Origin: Lunularia cruciata
Lineage: Eukaryota > Streptophyta > Marchantiopsida > Lunulariales > Lunulariaceae
Length of the DNA stretch: 64,000 nt
Direction of reading: 5' to 3'
NCBI GenBank assembly: GCA_948567375.1
Contig: OX419757.1
Coordinates: 72,106,001-72,170,000 of the forward strand
Positions 9,661 through 22,735 of this stretch are shown here, piece after piece; the first letter of the stretch is position 1; each line of letters starts with the position of its first letter. Below the pieces are notes generated by a model that did no database searches, was not told where the DNA came from, and was given only the letters and a program-made list of their open reading frames with translations. The position numbers and the translations under genes are program-made.

Positions 9661-12600
9661 CATCCCGAAGTAAATACAATAAACTCATGGTGAGTGACAC
9701 CGGAGAAGTATAGTCCTGGATTGCACGGGTGCTTTGCGGGGACTTCAACATCATAATCAAGAGTTCAGGGTTAAGCATCTTTGAGATACATTCTTCGTCA
9801 ATTGGCCACATTACAATTTGCTTCCGCAGGAGTTGTACGTAGTCTTCTGCAAATGGTTCACGGCCTCTTCCTTTCGAATTGCAAAACCGAGAAGAAGGCG
9901 ACCGCGTAGAAAAAACGAAGGATGGGAAGACCCCATCAAGCAGTACAAGGGAGAGAAAAAAAAGGGTAAAATGGGGCTAAGCCCCATTTCGAATTGCAAA
10001 ACCTGGGTAACCAGGGCAAGCTTTGCATCATCGGCAATAGCTTCCACTGATGCATGAACACCCGTCTTGAAGCACTCGTTAGACCCTTGGCTCTGGATGT
10101 TATTCCTAAAGCCTGGATCTTCATTCACAAGTTTTCGGTGTTGAGGTGGAGCAAAACTGGACAGTGGATATACTTCGGCTAAAGATCCCTCAAGACAAAC
10201 ACCATGGCATGTTCAAGGACTGATTACTACCGGAAAATAAAGACCGCAAGGCTGTTGGAGTGATCAGTAGCTACGAGTTAAAACTTCTTCTCGACAGTGC
10301 ACACAAAGCCAATTGGAATGCTCTTGTATCAGGGAGAGTTAAAGGGGAGCATACACATAATATTTGCGTCGCTAACATTAACTTGAAGGTGGCTTTTTAG
10401 GCGTTAAAGGATAGCATCCTATTTCCTTGTGCTAAAGCCATCTCAGTTTACCTTCGGAGTTAACAGTATGCAGTACCTCCAAGATCGGACTGAGTGTGAC
10501 TGTCCTGCACTCACACTCAAGGGGAAAGTGAAAGTACCTCGAGACCTTCTTTAATTGAACTACGTAACGTCATTTGCAATATATGAGGAATGGTTCGACA
10601 TACAGCCCACTTCCAATTTGGAACGCTTTGAAACCAGCGCACCGTCAGTACTTTCACAGTAAGTACAAGCCCATGTGACGTAGAGAGAGTTGACAACTCG
10701 ACATCGACGGGAAAATTTGACGAGGAACTAGGACTTCCGCTGGCCAGAAAGTGTTCCTGGCCTGGAAGCCCTGCTACTCTACAGTCCCCATCCTCTGTAA
10801 GTCACTTCCTATCCCCTGCTTCAAGTATTCAGGGAGAGGGAGTTTTGGACCGTGTATACTCCAAAAGAGGAGGGAGGAACGAATAAAAGTGATATAGTCC
10901 GCAAATACCCTCCCCTTGTTACCACCCAGGGGACGGAGGGAACGTGAATTTGCCGTGTCAGAATCTTGATGCAGCCATGCTTCATTTACAGTAGAAAGTG
11001 AATTGCGAGATGGAGTAATTTCATCCTGATATACCCTAGACCTTAACTTCTACTTCGGCAAAGTCTTGTGTGCATTCTCTAAATTCCATGTGAGCCTTTG
11101 ACAGTGATGAGAGGTTCTTACTTACGATCTAGATGTCAAGGGTAATCTGGGTTTTATTTAACAAAATCTGTATCTGACATCTCAACCTCCTTCAAAGTAA
11201 AAAGAAACAGCCATTGAGGACAAGCCTGCAGAAGTGAGATGATTACGAGATCTGATACCGATACGCATAGGAACTATAGGTAGCACCGACAAACACCGTG
11301 CGGCCAACAGCTCTAGTAAGACTACGCATCGAAGCTGACGTGCCCGAATGACATAAGGACTACAACCCACTAAGTCATGAAGTATATGCACATAAAGATA
11401 ACAAATTGGCAATAGCAAGCTCTAAGGACCAAGGCAAGGCCTTCCAACCAGAATCAGTTGTCATCCCTGCACTGCAAGATCACGGCAACTTATGTCTAGA
11501 AATGTAGAAGAAAGAATTGTACCTGGGAACGAAGTGGTTCCGGTTCTGTATACAACACTGGAAAAAGCGCTACACCAGTTGTACCGTAAGTCTCCAGAAA
11601 GGGATGTAATCTAGGTTCGGTTCGGATGCCGACACCAGTTGTATGATAAGTCTCGAAAAACGGATGCAATCTAGGTTCGTTTCTGATACCACGGAGCTGT
11701 CAATTATTGATGCACAGAAGCCAAGGGCAGTCCGGAAGCCATTGCCATGATTTCAGGGCGAAATCATAAATGAGCGAAGGGGTGCTTCCGGAGATGGTTA
11801 AGCAAACGATTCTAAAATATGTCTAGAGGGATGCAGCTTTTGCACGAACTCCTTACATATCCCGAGCGGCATCCTCACAACCTCCTCCCACGCCATTCTT
11901 TCAGGCTCAAGCCTCCATACTCGGATGGCAAAGCATACTCCGTCCTCGGACCTCCCACCATCCACAGCCGGCCCTTGCATTCCAAAAGAGAAGGAGAGAC
12001 AACAGAATCGGACATACGTACCTGAACTTGACTACAGACTCTATGTTCCATGTCATAGGCAATCATTTCGAATGGTGAAAAGGTTATACAATAAAAGAGC
12101 CCGCTACACCGTATGGCATGGCATGCCCGGCACCAAATTTCCAAGCGGCTGCCATGATTGGCCAAGGGGTACGTCCGATGATCCATGAATTAATTGTGGA
12201 ATCAAATCTTCTTTAGCCAGTCTACCGGCTATCTTTCGGCCCTCGTCAAAGGAAAGATCCGACATGAACACCTGAAAATTTGTTGTCTTCGGGTTCAATG
12301 TCTTTCCTACGACATGTATAATCTTTTATGTACATAATTGACGTTACAGTCCTGCCAAGGGAAATTTTCATCCCCATAACAAGAGCAAGCCTTCTGACTC
12401 AACCAGCACACATTTCTCGGATGAGGGTGTAGGTATTGACATGTTCTATCACTCTCGAAAAGGACAATTGTAGACGGAAGTCAGTTCGCATGATTACAGA
12501 ACAGTCCAGACTTTCTGCGGGGATGTCTCTGACTAGAGATCGACGAAACGACTTGATAACATGAGGGTGGACCACTTCTTGCACACAAACCGCATCCGGA

Positions 12601-12720
12601 GAAGGCTGTGAAGCGGGGGGTGAGCCAAGATCCTGTCAAATAGATCTTCCGGAAGGTTTCTGCATGTCTATGTTCATTGGAGAGCCAACTTGCTCCGTCA
12701 ACTTGCTAACGGAGGCCCTC
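9661..12720. repeat. tandem unit U2
   Basis: Second copy of the unit at 5575-9240. The offset is about 3.19 kb in the middle (7320 against 10,510) and 3.45 kb later (8258 against 11,706) because U2 carries about 250 extra bases at 11,030-11,350. Coding remnants other than the F-box pseudogene are not recognisable. Confidence 0.65.
11690..12665 (-). pseudogene. F-box/kelch pseudogene, copy 2
   Basis: The minus strand repeats copy 1. Kelch-like pieces are better kept here: 12,186-11,875 reads PLANHGSRLEIWCRACHAIR and later KGRLWMVGG, and 11,980-11,798 in another frame reads CFAIRVWRLEPERMAWEEVV then RMPLGICKEFVQKLHPSRH. Together they resemble the C-terminal propeller of F-box/kelch proteins, with a frameshift between the two pieces. 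The F-box end near 12,540-12,660 is degraded (stops and a lost WSKLPED start). Between them, 12,298-12,104 reads FMSDLSFDEGRKIAGRLAKE. No intact gene is possible. Confidence 0.65.
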
Positions 12721-14240
12721 ATCTTCTCTACACGCCAGCACGGCAGCCTTCAACCACGCCCCGTTCACGACAATGTCTAAAAGATTGGCTAGTGATAGCT
12801 TGACATTCTGGAATACCAGGGTTGTTATCATGTTGAGCTAAACATGACTGGATGAGGAGGCTGAACGCCCTACATGCCATACTCGGCCTAGATGGTGGTG
12901 CATTGAAGTCAAGTTCCAAGTGGATCTCATTTCAGGTCGATCCGTATGATTTAGAACCCCATTATTCTGTCCCGTTCAAAGGTCGGTTGATGGAATGACG
13001 TACTAAGTCTATTACATCGGGTTACTTTTTTCAAGTCTTCTGCCAAAAACAGCGATCCCTTTGTCGTGGCAGGTTGCTTTCATTTGCAATTATGGCTGGT
13101 CCTGGATGTGGGCTTGCTGCTATCAATAACTTTGGCCAGGTCAAACTATGGCAGACCTCTACCATTAGATTCAACCGGCAAATTCTTCACTGAGACATCT
13201 TTTCCACTTTATGTCTGTAATGTGGTGCAAGTAAATCTGGTAATTTAAACGTATCTCTGGATAAGCTTCAAGTCTTCAAGGCGTGAGAGCTTGGGACTTG
13301 GAGGTCTTTTTTGAGCTTAAATGCATCTCTGGTGAATTGCGCATCTAGTGACCTCCAGACCTCCTCACACCTGTTTCCATTTCTATGAAGGTCTGCGGTG
13401 TTGCGCCTTTCAAATGGCTTCAAGCTTTTCTTTTGAGTTGATGCAATCTCTACTGCCCGCTTTACTGCATCCCATGTAAATGCTCTGGATCACCGCCAAA
13501 TGCTCTTTTAGTTTCTATCAAAGTTAGTACGTTATATAAGGCTTATGAAATAAGTTGATTCCTTGTAGTTCGGATATGTTTAGCATTGGGTTTGGAGAGT
13601 GTTGGCCTGTTCGTGGGATACCATTGCAAGCTCCTTCGGTCGTCTTATTGCTGGGTAAGCCGATGATTTCCGGCCTTCTCAACTGAAAAACGTGATCAGC
13701 TTTTACGAAGGCTGTTGGTTAGGCGGTACGACAGGATGGGATTCGACGATTAAGTAAATCTTTTCAGTACCAATAAGCATTGAGATGCAACATTCTACCG
13801 GTCTGCATTGATACCGGCAACATTCTACCGGCCTTGATACGCATTTCCCTGATATTTGTTAACCTGCAGGGTAGGATGTGAAAGCATACCGGATACCCAC
13901 GGCGTTACGTCTGACCGTAGCATATTCAATTATGAGTGGGCTGTCCGACTCTAGCCGCCGGAAGTAAGTAATGGTTTTCTTTCCTCTCTGAACAATAGTA
14001 CTTTCGATGACAATTTTGTCTTTCCAATAGCTTGTGATTACCAGTGTCTGAACGTCATTTTGACTGGCCTTTGGAATGTTGTGTTTATCAGAAACTCCAC
14101 TTCTCTACTTGGGATCAGCTCTAGTCGATGGATCCTATGTTGCTCTCCTGGTACTCACTCCAGCGAATTTCTGAGGTATTTGGTCTCCAAAATTTTGCTG
14201 CACTGTACAAGATAATAAGAAGGTAAGACCAAACATCACC
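12721..14240 (+). pseudogene. nodulin-like MFS remnant block N1
   Basis: About 13,071-13,139 is the exon end that elsewhere encodes LLSFAIMAGPGCGLAVINNF followed by GQ and a GT donor, matching the GxGxGLxxINNLGQ signature of nodulin-like MFS proteins. The rest (long intron-like sequence, including 13,150-14,230) recurs at 18,580-19,900 and 26,600-28,130 with the same order. Small indels break the frame after the donor. No continuous transporter can be read. Confidence 0.55.
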
Positions 14241-14572
14241 TTGTTGTGACGCTTGTCGTGCCAGAATAGTTCGTGTTTCTAAATCCTCATCTACCTTCCC
14301 TATGTGTCCAGATTTGCATCATATTCCATCATCCCTTCGTGCTCAGCTTACAGTACAAAGTCAAGAATGTGGACCCAACTAAAACTAACGAGAATATTTC
14401 CCAATCTTTAGATTTTATTCAAGCTAATTTCTTGATTGTGCATGTGCTGGACATGTGTACAGTGGGAGCTTACATCTTTCCTGGCAAAGTAGTCGGATAC
14501 CTGTACGACGAAGAAGCAGAGTTTTACAACGCCACGAACAACCCTTGTAAGCAAAATTCCAGGCCTAGGTGA
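14241..14572 (+). pseudogene. nodulin-like MFS C-terminal fragment, copy 2
   Basis: The frame near 14,455-14,572 reads TVGAYIFPGKVVGYLYDEEA, the same C-terminal MFS segment as 9454-9619. A one-base change of frame after the AEFYNATNNP stretch moves the acidic tail (DEDDDLVGDE) to another frame. It follows block N1 by about 1.3 kb in the order expected for two exons of one gene. Confidence 0.55.
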
Positions 14573-15090
14573 TGAGGACGAAGACGATGACTTGGTTGGA
14601 GACGAGGATATGTCTGGAATACGAATTTCTGCAAGCAGAGCGTACGACAAGAGATACAATGATCCCCAAACAAACACTCCTCTGATCCTATTTCGAAACT
14701 CAGACTGCCAGCCTATGTGTTCCTTTTCTGCTAGGGCCATAGACATTTAACTCAACGCACGGAAAGCGAGTAGGATTGGATCCCTTGACAAAGAGTGGAT
14801 TCCACCCCCCAAGTATGCGTGGAGTCCCACGCGGTGGTACTGAACTTATAGTTTCGATTCCACAGTGAGTACACACTGCTTCCGAATGTCGATGGCGGTG
14901 CTAGCTGGTGTGAGTAGAGGAGCCATTCTAGCCAAAAGAACTCATCAGATTTTATGCTCGATCAACTTGAGCTCTATCGATATAATTCCGTCAGCCCAAT
15001 GGCTCCTGATACGCTTCTATATTGTAGAGCAACTCAATGTACTTAGTAGAGTACAGTAAGTTCAAGGTGTCAGTGTACATAAATAGAGAG
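14573..15090. other. spacer after MFS fragment, repeated at 20,330-20,800
   Basis: The sequence parallels 20,230-20,800, including ISASRAYDKRxT-type coding traces just after the acidic tail and the later stretch AGAACTCATCAGATTTTATG. It probably is the old 3' end and flank of the MFS gene. No intact ORF. Confidence 0.4.
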
Positions 15091-15790
15091 CTCTGGAGTA
15101 CATAAAACTGGATATTCATGATCATAAAAAAATTCCTTATGACGCTTCCACTTACTAAAATAAATATGAAAGAAATTTTATTTGCATCTAACCATGCATC
15201 CCTGAAAATTTGGAAGATAATCTCATTGCAAAATATAATCCAAAGTAAGAAAACCATCATAAGTATTATTTCGAAATATCTAGTACAAGCTAAATTACTC
15301 CTTAGATATTTGGTTTAGTTTATATATTAAATCTTGATATTTGAACCGTTTTAGTAGAGTGTAATGAAGAATTTCTTAAAAATTCTTTACACTAGATAAA
15401 AAAATTAATTACTACAAAGTTTTATATATATAATTGAAATGTACAAATCTAATTATACATAAGATCGTAGTTTCTTAGTAACTGCAACTATCCTCTTTCT
15501 AAATTATAATAAATGTCATTTTTGACATGAAAATGTAACTAGTAGATTAAAGAAAATGACTGTATGGGTAAGTATGTAATAGATTTTATTTATTTATTTT
15601 CATTTTTAAGTAATAAAATTTTACCATTAAATCTTAAAATTGGTATAATAAAATGTATTTTAGTCAAATGCATAAATTTTCTTTATATTCACATTTTCAA
15701 ACACATAAATCTTTTTACTATTTTGGATATAATATATATTACTTTATATAAACATCAAAAATAAAATCCTAGAAAAGCGCGATAAGAACT
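15091..15790 (+). repeat. AT-rich repeat family A, copy A2
   Basis: About 15,115-15,780 matches 21,575-22,225 in direct orientation and 47,570-48,220 as the reverse complement (shared pieces such as CCATCATAAGTATTATTT). It is non-coding and over 70 percent A+T by eye. Confidence 0.65.
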
Positions 15791-18480
15791 TACACTTAGA
15801 TTAAAAGTGTACCAATTTATATAACTAGCCATGTCGGCGAGACAAAAATCCTGTCATGCAATTATTTGATGTCAAATTTTTTTATACGTCGTTGTTAGAG
15901 CATGTTTTAGGGAATTGATCGTTTGAGCAAAGCAAGTACGACTTTGATCTGTCTTTATATAAGGTACAGTAAGAGCAAAACCTAATTAAGGTGATGAATG
16001 AACCACCAAGCTGTGCGAGCTAATAGTATGTATTTTAATTTCATTCGCTCACTGGACATCTTAATGTTTAGTGGCATGTCCTTTTAATGCTCGCATACAA
16101 TGGTACTCGTATCCCAAAGAACAATTTCGCATATCGAGGATAGTAGATTGTCTAACGCGTTTGTGCTTAAATCGGAACAACGATGTCACTCACATATGAA
16201 ACACATATTGAAAAAAAATCATATTCCCAATACTATTGCAAAACCGAATATAACATTACTTGTACATCTTATCTAACGGGGTACCGTACAGTTCATTCGT
16301 AGGCAGGCCGATTCATTAGGATTCTTGAAGGGTCGTTTCTGCTCTTGATACTGCAAGAAACACTACATACTTGTCAACCGAGAGAATTGTCGGACGTTTG
16401 TGCAGACTTGGTTAATCGGTTGAAACAAAAATCGAATGACGAACTAGTCAGTTCTATGTGTGATTCTTTAAGCGCCATAGGGACATAAATTCTAAGGTCC
16501 ACTATTGTAGCACTTTAACGACAACTTCTCGGCACGTTCGCGTACAAGCGACAACTCCACAAATGCCCCGAAAGTATTCGAAGCACCCCCGGGCTCCGGT
16601 CTGCCACAATGATGACTCTCTTCAGAAGCATCAAGTTAGAGCTCCTTGATTCAGGGGATGTAGAAGACTTTCTCGAGGTTGCAGTTTGTGGGTTGTATCA
16701 GTATTCGGGGAAGGTGAACGACGAGATCTCAAGTCCATAATCCAATGTGCTTAACTTGCAGAGCTGCATGGGCCCTTGAGATAACTCCATGACAGGTACA
16801 TGTCCTTTGATAACATACGCCTTTGAGTTAACTCCCCTGACAGGTACATGTCCTTTAGACAACTTGCAGCACTCTCCCATCACCAGTTCAATCACTATAT
16901 GTATAGTTCGAATCATTATATATCTAGTTTCACAAGACGACGCTGCTAGCTCAGGACCGCATTCATGTTAATACATGAATTCGTCTTCATGAATAATAAG
17001 AAGATATAATATATCTTTTTATCCTGGGCTTTGTCCAGGTGACCAATTAGATGAAAGTCAATATAGAGCAGAAATTCAGATTATCTCGATATAGAATCTG
17101 ATTTATTGTTCTGAGTACCTGTTTCATTGGAGACCAGATTGCGAGATACTCCAGTCGGACCTGAGCTCGAGGAGAGCATCTGAATCACCAAGGATCAAAG
17201 CTGCTGACGAGGCAGCCACAAGCAAAGGTGTCGACCTTTGGAGGTGCTATGCAATCTCCAAACCCCCCGAAGTCAGAAACCGTTGTTAGCGAGGATTTTG
17301 TATTTTCATATGATGGTGACGCACTTGAAGAAGATTGAACTAAATTATTTCAAAAACAAATGTTGTTTCTTCATGAAAATGCGTTTCTTGACCTATAGGA
17401 ATGTAAACTCGGACTTGCACCAACAACATTCATTCATTGTTGAAGTTTTTAATATTCTTATTTTTTATCACGTATAGTCAAAATCAAGGATGTAGTTCTG
17501 TGAACTCAAGTGTTGTGAACTCCTCTGCAGGAGTTGACTAATTCCTCATATTTAAATTTCTCCATATTAAGTAGTGTATGAAGTAATGTTAGGAGAGTCA
17601 AATACATTGTAGGCAAAGGTTGAGTTCTCACACGATACTTCAGACGTTAAAATGAAATGATTAAAAAACGAAATAATTTTCTGCTTAAACTTCCTCTGAT
17701 CCCTTTCGAAACGCGGTTTTTTGGAGCACTTTTGTCTCGAGCTCATTTCCCCCTTTTGCACTTCTTAGTGCCTTGTACATGTTTTGTCTTTTTCCTTCGG
17801 GGTAAACTATTTGGCCTTCTGGCCCATCTCCCTTTCACCTTACAAGTAGCTGAATGCTGAAACATATTTAAATCAACTGCCGGAAATACTAGTTTAGATA
17901 GACCCCTTTTGCCATGCGATTCCTCCCGAACTTACTCTCGTGAGTCAAATGCCACCAAAGTCTTCGTTCAAAGTCTTCATGTGTATCCGACTACTCCAGC
18001 CGTAACCAGAAGCTTCTTTCGACACTGCCCACTCGTGAGGACGATTCTGATGGAAACCAAAACGAAGAAGAACGTGGTCTCTGCCACTGCTACTCTACTG
18101 GGACTGCGCGGTGAGCCTTTACGGTACATCGTTAGCCGAGCCAGACTAAATATATTGAACTGAGACTTTGAGGGTCGCCAAGAGAGAATATAGAGAAAAT
18201 ATACCGTCGTAAAATTTAATATCGCAAGGATTATTTAATTGTCTAAAGTCTATGTCTTCACATCCAATTAAGGACACCACTCTTTATACTTTTTTACTTA
18301 TTTATTTATTTATGAGGAACACATGTTAAAGAAACTATATGTATGTTTCTACTCTCCCTAGGGCAAGCAGACCTACCTGCTTGTCCAACACAGGAAGAAA
18401 CCTCGGAGTTATCTGCGGACTTGGGTAATCGGTTTAAACAAATCGAATGACGAATTAGTCAGCTCTACCACAATGATGAC
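15791..18480. repeat. segmental repeat D1
   Basis: The block matches 33,370-35,640 (D2), except that about 16,345-17,250 is absent from D2; that missing part instead matches 55,860-56,840 (D3). Coding traces include a frame around 16,430-16,740 with TIVAL..QLLGTF and a following VEDFLEVAVCGLYQYSGKV, repeated in D2 and D3, from an unrecognised protein. Two 19-base copies of TGACAGGTACATGTCCTTT lie at about 16,789 and 16,838. All frames are broken. Confidence 0.5.
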
Positions 18481-19900
18481 TCTCTTCAGAAACATCATGT
18501 TCGCACCCGGAGAAGGCCGTGAAGCGGCGGGTGAGCCAAGGACCTTCCGGAAGCTTGCTCCAGATGTCCTTTTTCATTGGAGTGTCAACTTGCTCCGTCA
18601 ACTTGCTACCGGAGGCCCTCATCTTCTCTACACGCCAGCACGGTAGCCTTCAACCACGCCTCGTTCACGACAAGTTTTAAAAGATTGGCTAGTGATAGCT
18701 TGACATTCTTGAATACCATGGTTGTTATCATGTTGAGCTAAACATGGCTGGATGAGGAGGCTGAACATCCTAAATGCCATACCCGGCCTGGATGGTGGTG
18801 CATTGAAATCAAGTTCCAAGTGTATCTCATTTCAGGTGGATCCGCGTGATTTAAAATCCCGTTATTCTGTTTCGTTCAAAGGTCGGTTGAACCCGGTTGC
18901 TTTTTTCAAGTCTTTCTGCCCAAAATAACGATCTCTTTTTGTGGCAGGTTGCTTTCATTTGCAATTATGGCTGGTCCTGGATGTGGGCTTCCTGTGATCA
19001 ATAACTTTGGCCTGGTCAGTAAACTATGGCACACCTCTACCATTAGATTCAACCGGCAAACTCTTCACTGAGACAACTCTTCCACTTTTTCCTGTAATGT
19101 GCTGCAAGTAAAATCTGGTGATATAAACCTATCTCTGGTATCTCTGGTAATATAAACGTATCTAAGCTTCAAGTCTTCAAGGCTTGAGAGCTTGGGACTT
19201 GGAGGTCTTTTTTGAACTTAAATGCATCTCTGGTGAATCCCGTATCTAGTGACCTCCAGACCCCTCGCACCTGTATCCGTTTCTATGAGGGTCTGCGGTT
19301 TCACGCCTTTCAAATGGGTTCAAGCTTTCTTTTGAGTTGATGCAACCTCTACTGCCCGCTTTACTGCTTCCGTGTAAATGCTCTGGATCACCGCCAACTG
19401 CTCTTTTAGTTTCTATCAAGACTAGTACGTTATATAAGGCTCATTAAATAAGTTGATTCCTTGTAGTTCGGATATGTTTAGCATTGGGTTTGGAGAGTGC
19501 TGGCCTGGTCGTGGGATTGATTAGCATTGCCAGCTCCTTCGGTTGTCTGGGTAAGCCGCTGATTTCCGGCCTTCTTAACTGGAAAACGTGATCAGCTTTT
19601 AGGAAGGCTTTTGCTTAGGCGGTTTGACAGGAACGGTTTTCTTTCCTCTCTGAACGATAGTACTTTCGATGACAATTTTGTCTTTCCAATAGCTTGTGTT
19701 TACCAGTATCTGAACGGCATTTTGACTGGCTTTTGGAATATCGTGTTCATCAGAAACTCCACTTCTCTACTTGGGATCAGCTCTAGTCGATGGATCGTAT
19801 GCTGCTCTCTGGTCACTCACTCCAGCGAATATCCGAGGTCTTTGGTCTCCAAAACTTTGCTGCACTGTACAAGATCATAAGGTAAGACTAAACATCACCT
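18481..19900 (+). pseudogene. F-box scrap and nodulin-like MFS remnant block N2
   Basis: At 18,490-18,580 a minus-strand scrap of the F-box region is joined to a copy of block N1. About 18,949-19,013 keeps the plus-strand MAGPGCGLPVINNFG version of the MFS signature. From 19,620 to 19,880 the region matches 13,970-14,210 and 27,830-28,080. Frames are broken. Confidence 0.5.
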
Positions 19901-20372
19901 TGTTGTGATGCTTGTCGTGCCAGTGTAGTTCCTGTTTCTTGATCCTCATCTACCTTCCCTATGTGTCCAGATTTGCATCATATTCCATCATCCCTTCGTG
20001 CTCTGCTTACAGTACAAAGTCAAGAATATGGACCCAGCTAAAAGTAACGAGAATATCACTTCCCCAGGTTTTAGATTTTGTTCAAGCTAATTTCTTGATT
20101 GTGCATGTGCTGGGCATGTGTACCAGTGGGAGCTTACATCCTTTCTGCCAAAGTAGTCGGACACCTGTACGACGAAGAACCAGAGTTTAGAACGCCACGA
20201 ACAACCCTGGCACACAAAATTCCAGGCCTACGTGATTTAGACGAAGACGATGACTTGGTTGGAAACGAGAATGTGTATGTACTACGAATTTCGGCAAGCA
20301 GAGCGTACTACAAGCAAAACACTTATCCCCAGATATACACTCATCTAATCCTATTTCGGAATTCAGGCCGCT
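19901..20372 (+). pseudogene. nodulin-like MFS C-terminal fragment, copy 3
   Basis: The plus frame at about 20,112-20,372 reads VGAYILSAKVVGHLYDEEPE and continues through an acidic tail (LDEDDDLVGNENVYV) for 91 residues without a stop, the longest surviving piece of this exon. One frame slip has replaced the YNATNN stretch with RTPRTT. As in the other copies, the upstream transmembrane exons are lacking. Confidence 0.55.
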
Positions 20373-21095
20373 AACCTATGTATTCTTTTCTGCCTGACCC
20401 ATTGACGTTTAACTACGCGCTGAAACGGAGTGGGGATGCATGGGCTTCAATGCCAATTACTATTAACCTGTAGACACAATATTCATGGGTTAGGTTGCTA
20501 GCCACGGAATTCACCCCAAGTATGCGTGGAGTCCAGCGCTGTGGTACTGAACTTATAGTTTTAATTCTACAGTCCGGGTACACTGTGCTTCGGAATGTCA
20601 ATGGGAGTGCTAGGTGGTGTAAGAACAGGAGCCATTCTAGCCGAAAGAACTCATCAGATTTTATGCTCGGTGAACTCGAACTCTGTCGATACAATTCCGT
20701 GAGCCCAATGGCTCCTAATACCCTTCTTTATTGTAGATCAGCCCAATGTACCTAGTAGAGTACAGTAAAGTCAAGGTGTCAGTGTACATAAATAGAGAGT
20801 TTATAGATATCTCAATCATCACCTCCGTTCCGCAGATCTACAGTTACAGGAGTGTCCTTCCACCTAAGAGCGCTCTCTCCTTCTCTCGCCATATGGAGCC
20901 CGTATCAACGAAACAGTTAAGGGTATATAAAGGATATATCATTTGCAGAGAAGCTTCCCACACAGCATGTATCGCTGGAACAATAGAGGTCAAGAGTATT
21001 CATTATTCGCTATGCGGGATCATCAGTCAATATTTCTGAAGATTATCCACCTACCCCGGAAGTATTTATTCACGGTATTCACGGTATCATTTATC
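20373..21095. other. spacer, no gene recognised
   Basis: The left part repeats 14,640-15,090. The stretch 20,790-21,095 is not clearly matched elsewhere in the window. Short ORFs at 20,746-21,039 and 20,943-21,224 overlap in different frames and show no family features. Confidence 0.3.
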
Positions 21096-21560
21096 ACGGA
21101 TTACCTTTCTGATTGTAGTCTGGCAAGCAGAAAATGTGTACAGTATCTGGGCAAAGTGTCCGGGAACCTCCAAGGGCTAAATATCACATGCCGCTTTAAA
21201 GGACTGCATACACTACACTTATGAAGTCCCTCTTAATTCAACATGTAACATCTGAAACGAAACGTACATTGATTGAGGTGAGCGAAACTAAACTGCAGCT
21301 TTGATGTGAAGGGCCAGATAAGCGAAACTTCAAAAGGAGCCTCTTTACATGATCTCTTCACTTTCTTATAATATTGCACTTTTATTACAACCTGAACCTG
21401 AGAATTAAGTGGTAATTTTTGCTAGCTATAAGCACATTTGGAGGAAGTTTCTGCCTGTATTGCTGTTGCGCTTAATAGGTCATGCTCCAAATGTAAGTTC
21501 ATTGATCCTTGGTAAGACTTGTCTTGATGAATAATATTCGAAAGAAGCACTTCAGTTATT
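21096..21560 (+). repeat. repeat with conserved C-terminal peptide, plus copy
   Basis: The frame ending at 21,224 reads SRKCVQYLGKVSGNLQGLNI and CRFKGLHTLHL then stops. The reverse complement at 48,522-48,640 keeps the same frame (ARRKCVQYLGKVSKNLHGLN...). The following 300 bases also match (48,240-48,520). The peptide is unrecognised; it may be the last exon of a gene carried by family A. Confidence 0.45.
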
Positions 21561-22735
21561 ACTGGATACATATGACCATGATAAAAATTCTTATAACGCT
21601 TCCATTTACTGAAATAAATATAAGATAAAGTTTACTGGCATCTAACACATGCATCCTTGAAAATTTGGAAACAAACCATTGCAAGATATAAACCAAACTA
21701 AGATAACCATCATAAGTATTATTTTGAAATATCTAGTACAAGATAAAATAATCCTTAGATATTCGGTTCACTTTATATTTTAAATCTTCATATTTAAACC
21801 GTTTTACTGGAACGTAATGAAAAATTAATAAAAATTTCTTCACATTCAAGTTTTTTTAAATCAGTAAAAAAATTTATACTTATTTATTTATACTTATAGA
21901 TTCTATTTAATTGAAACATATAGATCCAATTATACATAAAATCATATTTTCTCAGTAAATGCAAGTATCCTCTGTCTAAAATATAATAAATATTGTTTCT
22001 TACATGAAAATGTGTCTAGTAGATTAGAGAATTGAATGATTGTATGGGTAAGAATGAAATTGGATTTTATTTATTTATTTTCATATGTAAATCAAAAATA
22101 GTATTATATTTTTAATTGGTATAAGAAAATTTAATTTTAGCCAAAATACATAATTTTTCTTTATACTCACATTTACAAACATATAAATCCTTGTACTATT
22201 TTGGATATAATATATGTTACTTTCTATATATATAACATTCTACATGTTTAGAAATATGAGTATAGAGAATCTTCCATGCAGTTGGCTCTTTATAGCTAAC
22301 GACACAATAATCAAATTTTTTTATTATTTCATGTATGATGATATTTCAATATCACAATAATTTATATGTTGTGTTTCTCTATACCAAAAAAATTAACATG
22401 ATATATCTAAAAAAGCTTTCATGAAAATTTAGTGTAAACTTTGAGCTCTTTCATCGATAAATAGGTACCGACAATATCCTCTTGTCAAAGAATTTGATGT
22501 AATTTCTTTCTTTCTTTACACTTCATTATTTTTTGGTGTCACTTTCACTTATTTTGCTTGATGTGTGGTCAAAGAATTCTCTTTTTGTTATGCTTTGGAC
22601 CAAGAATGCAATACCTAAAAAGTTTTCAATATACAAAATATCAAACAGTTTTGGCCATTTTATTTACTCAATATAAATGTCCCGGAACTTATGTTCTAAT
22701 ATCCTTTACTAACTAAAATTTCATCTAGTGGGATA
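21561..22735 (+). repeat. AT-rich repeat family A, copy A3 (left part)
   Basis: Direct match to 15,115-15,780 over its first 650 bases, inverted match to 4257-4470 around 22,255-22,470, and direct match to 4560-4765 before the family-B insert. Non-coding. Confidence 0.65.

Noticed and set aside
15564-15764. K/I/F-rich 66-codon ORF
   Set aside because: It lies in the AT-rich family-A repeat, and the corresponding stretch at 22,050-22,230 breaks the frame.
16789-16862. Two direct repeats as a possible CRISPR array or operator pair
   Set aside because: Only two copies, in a plant repeat segment, and the related copy near 56,420 has only one; no array structure.
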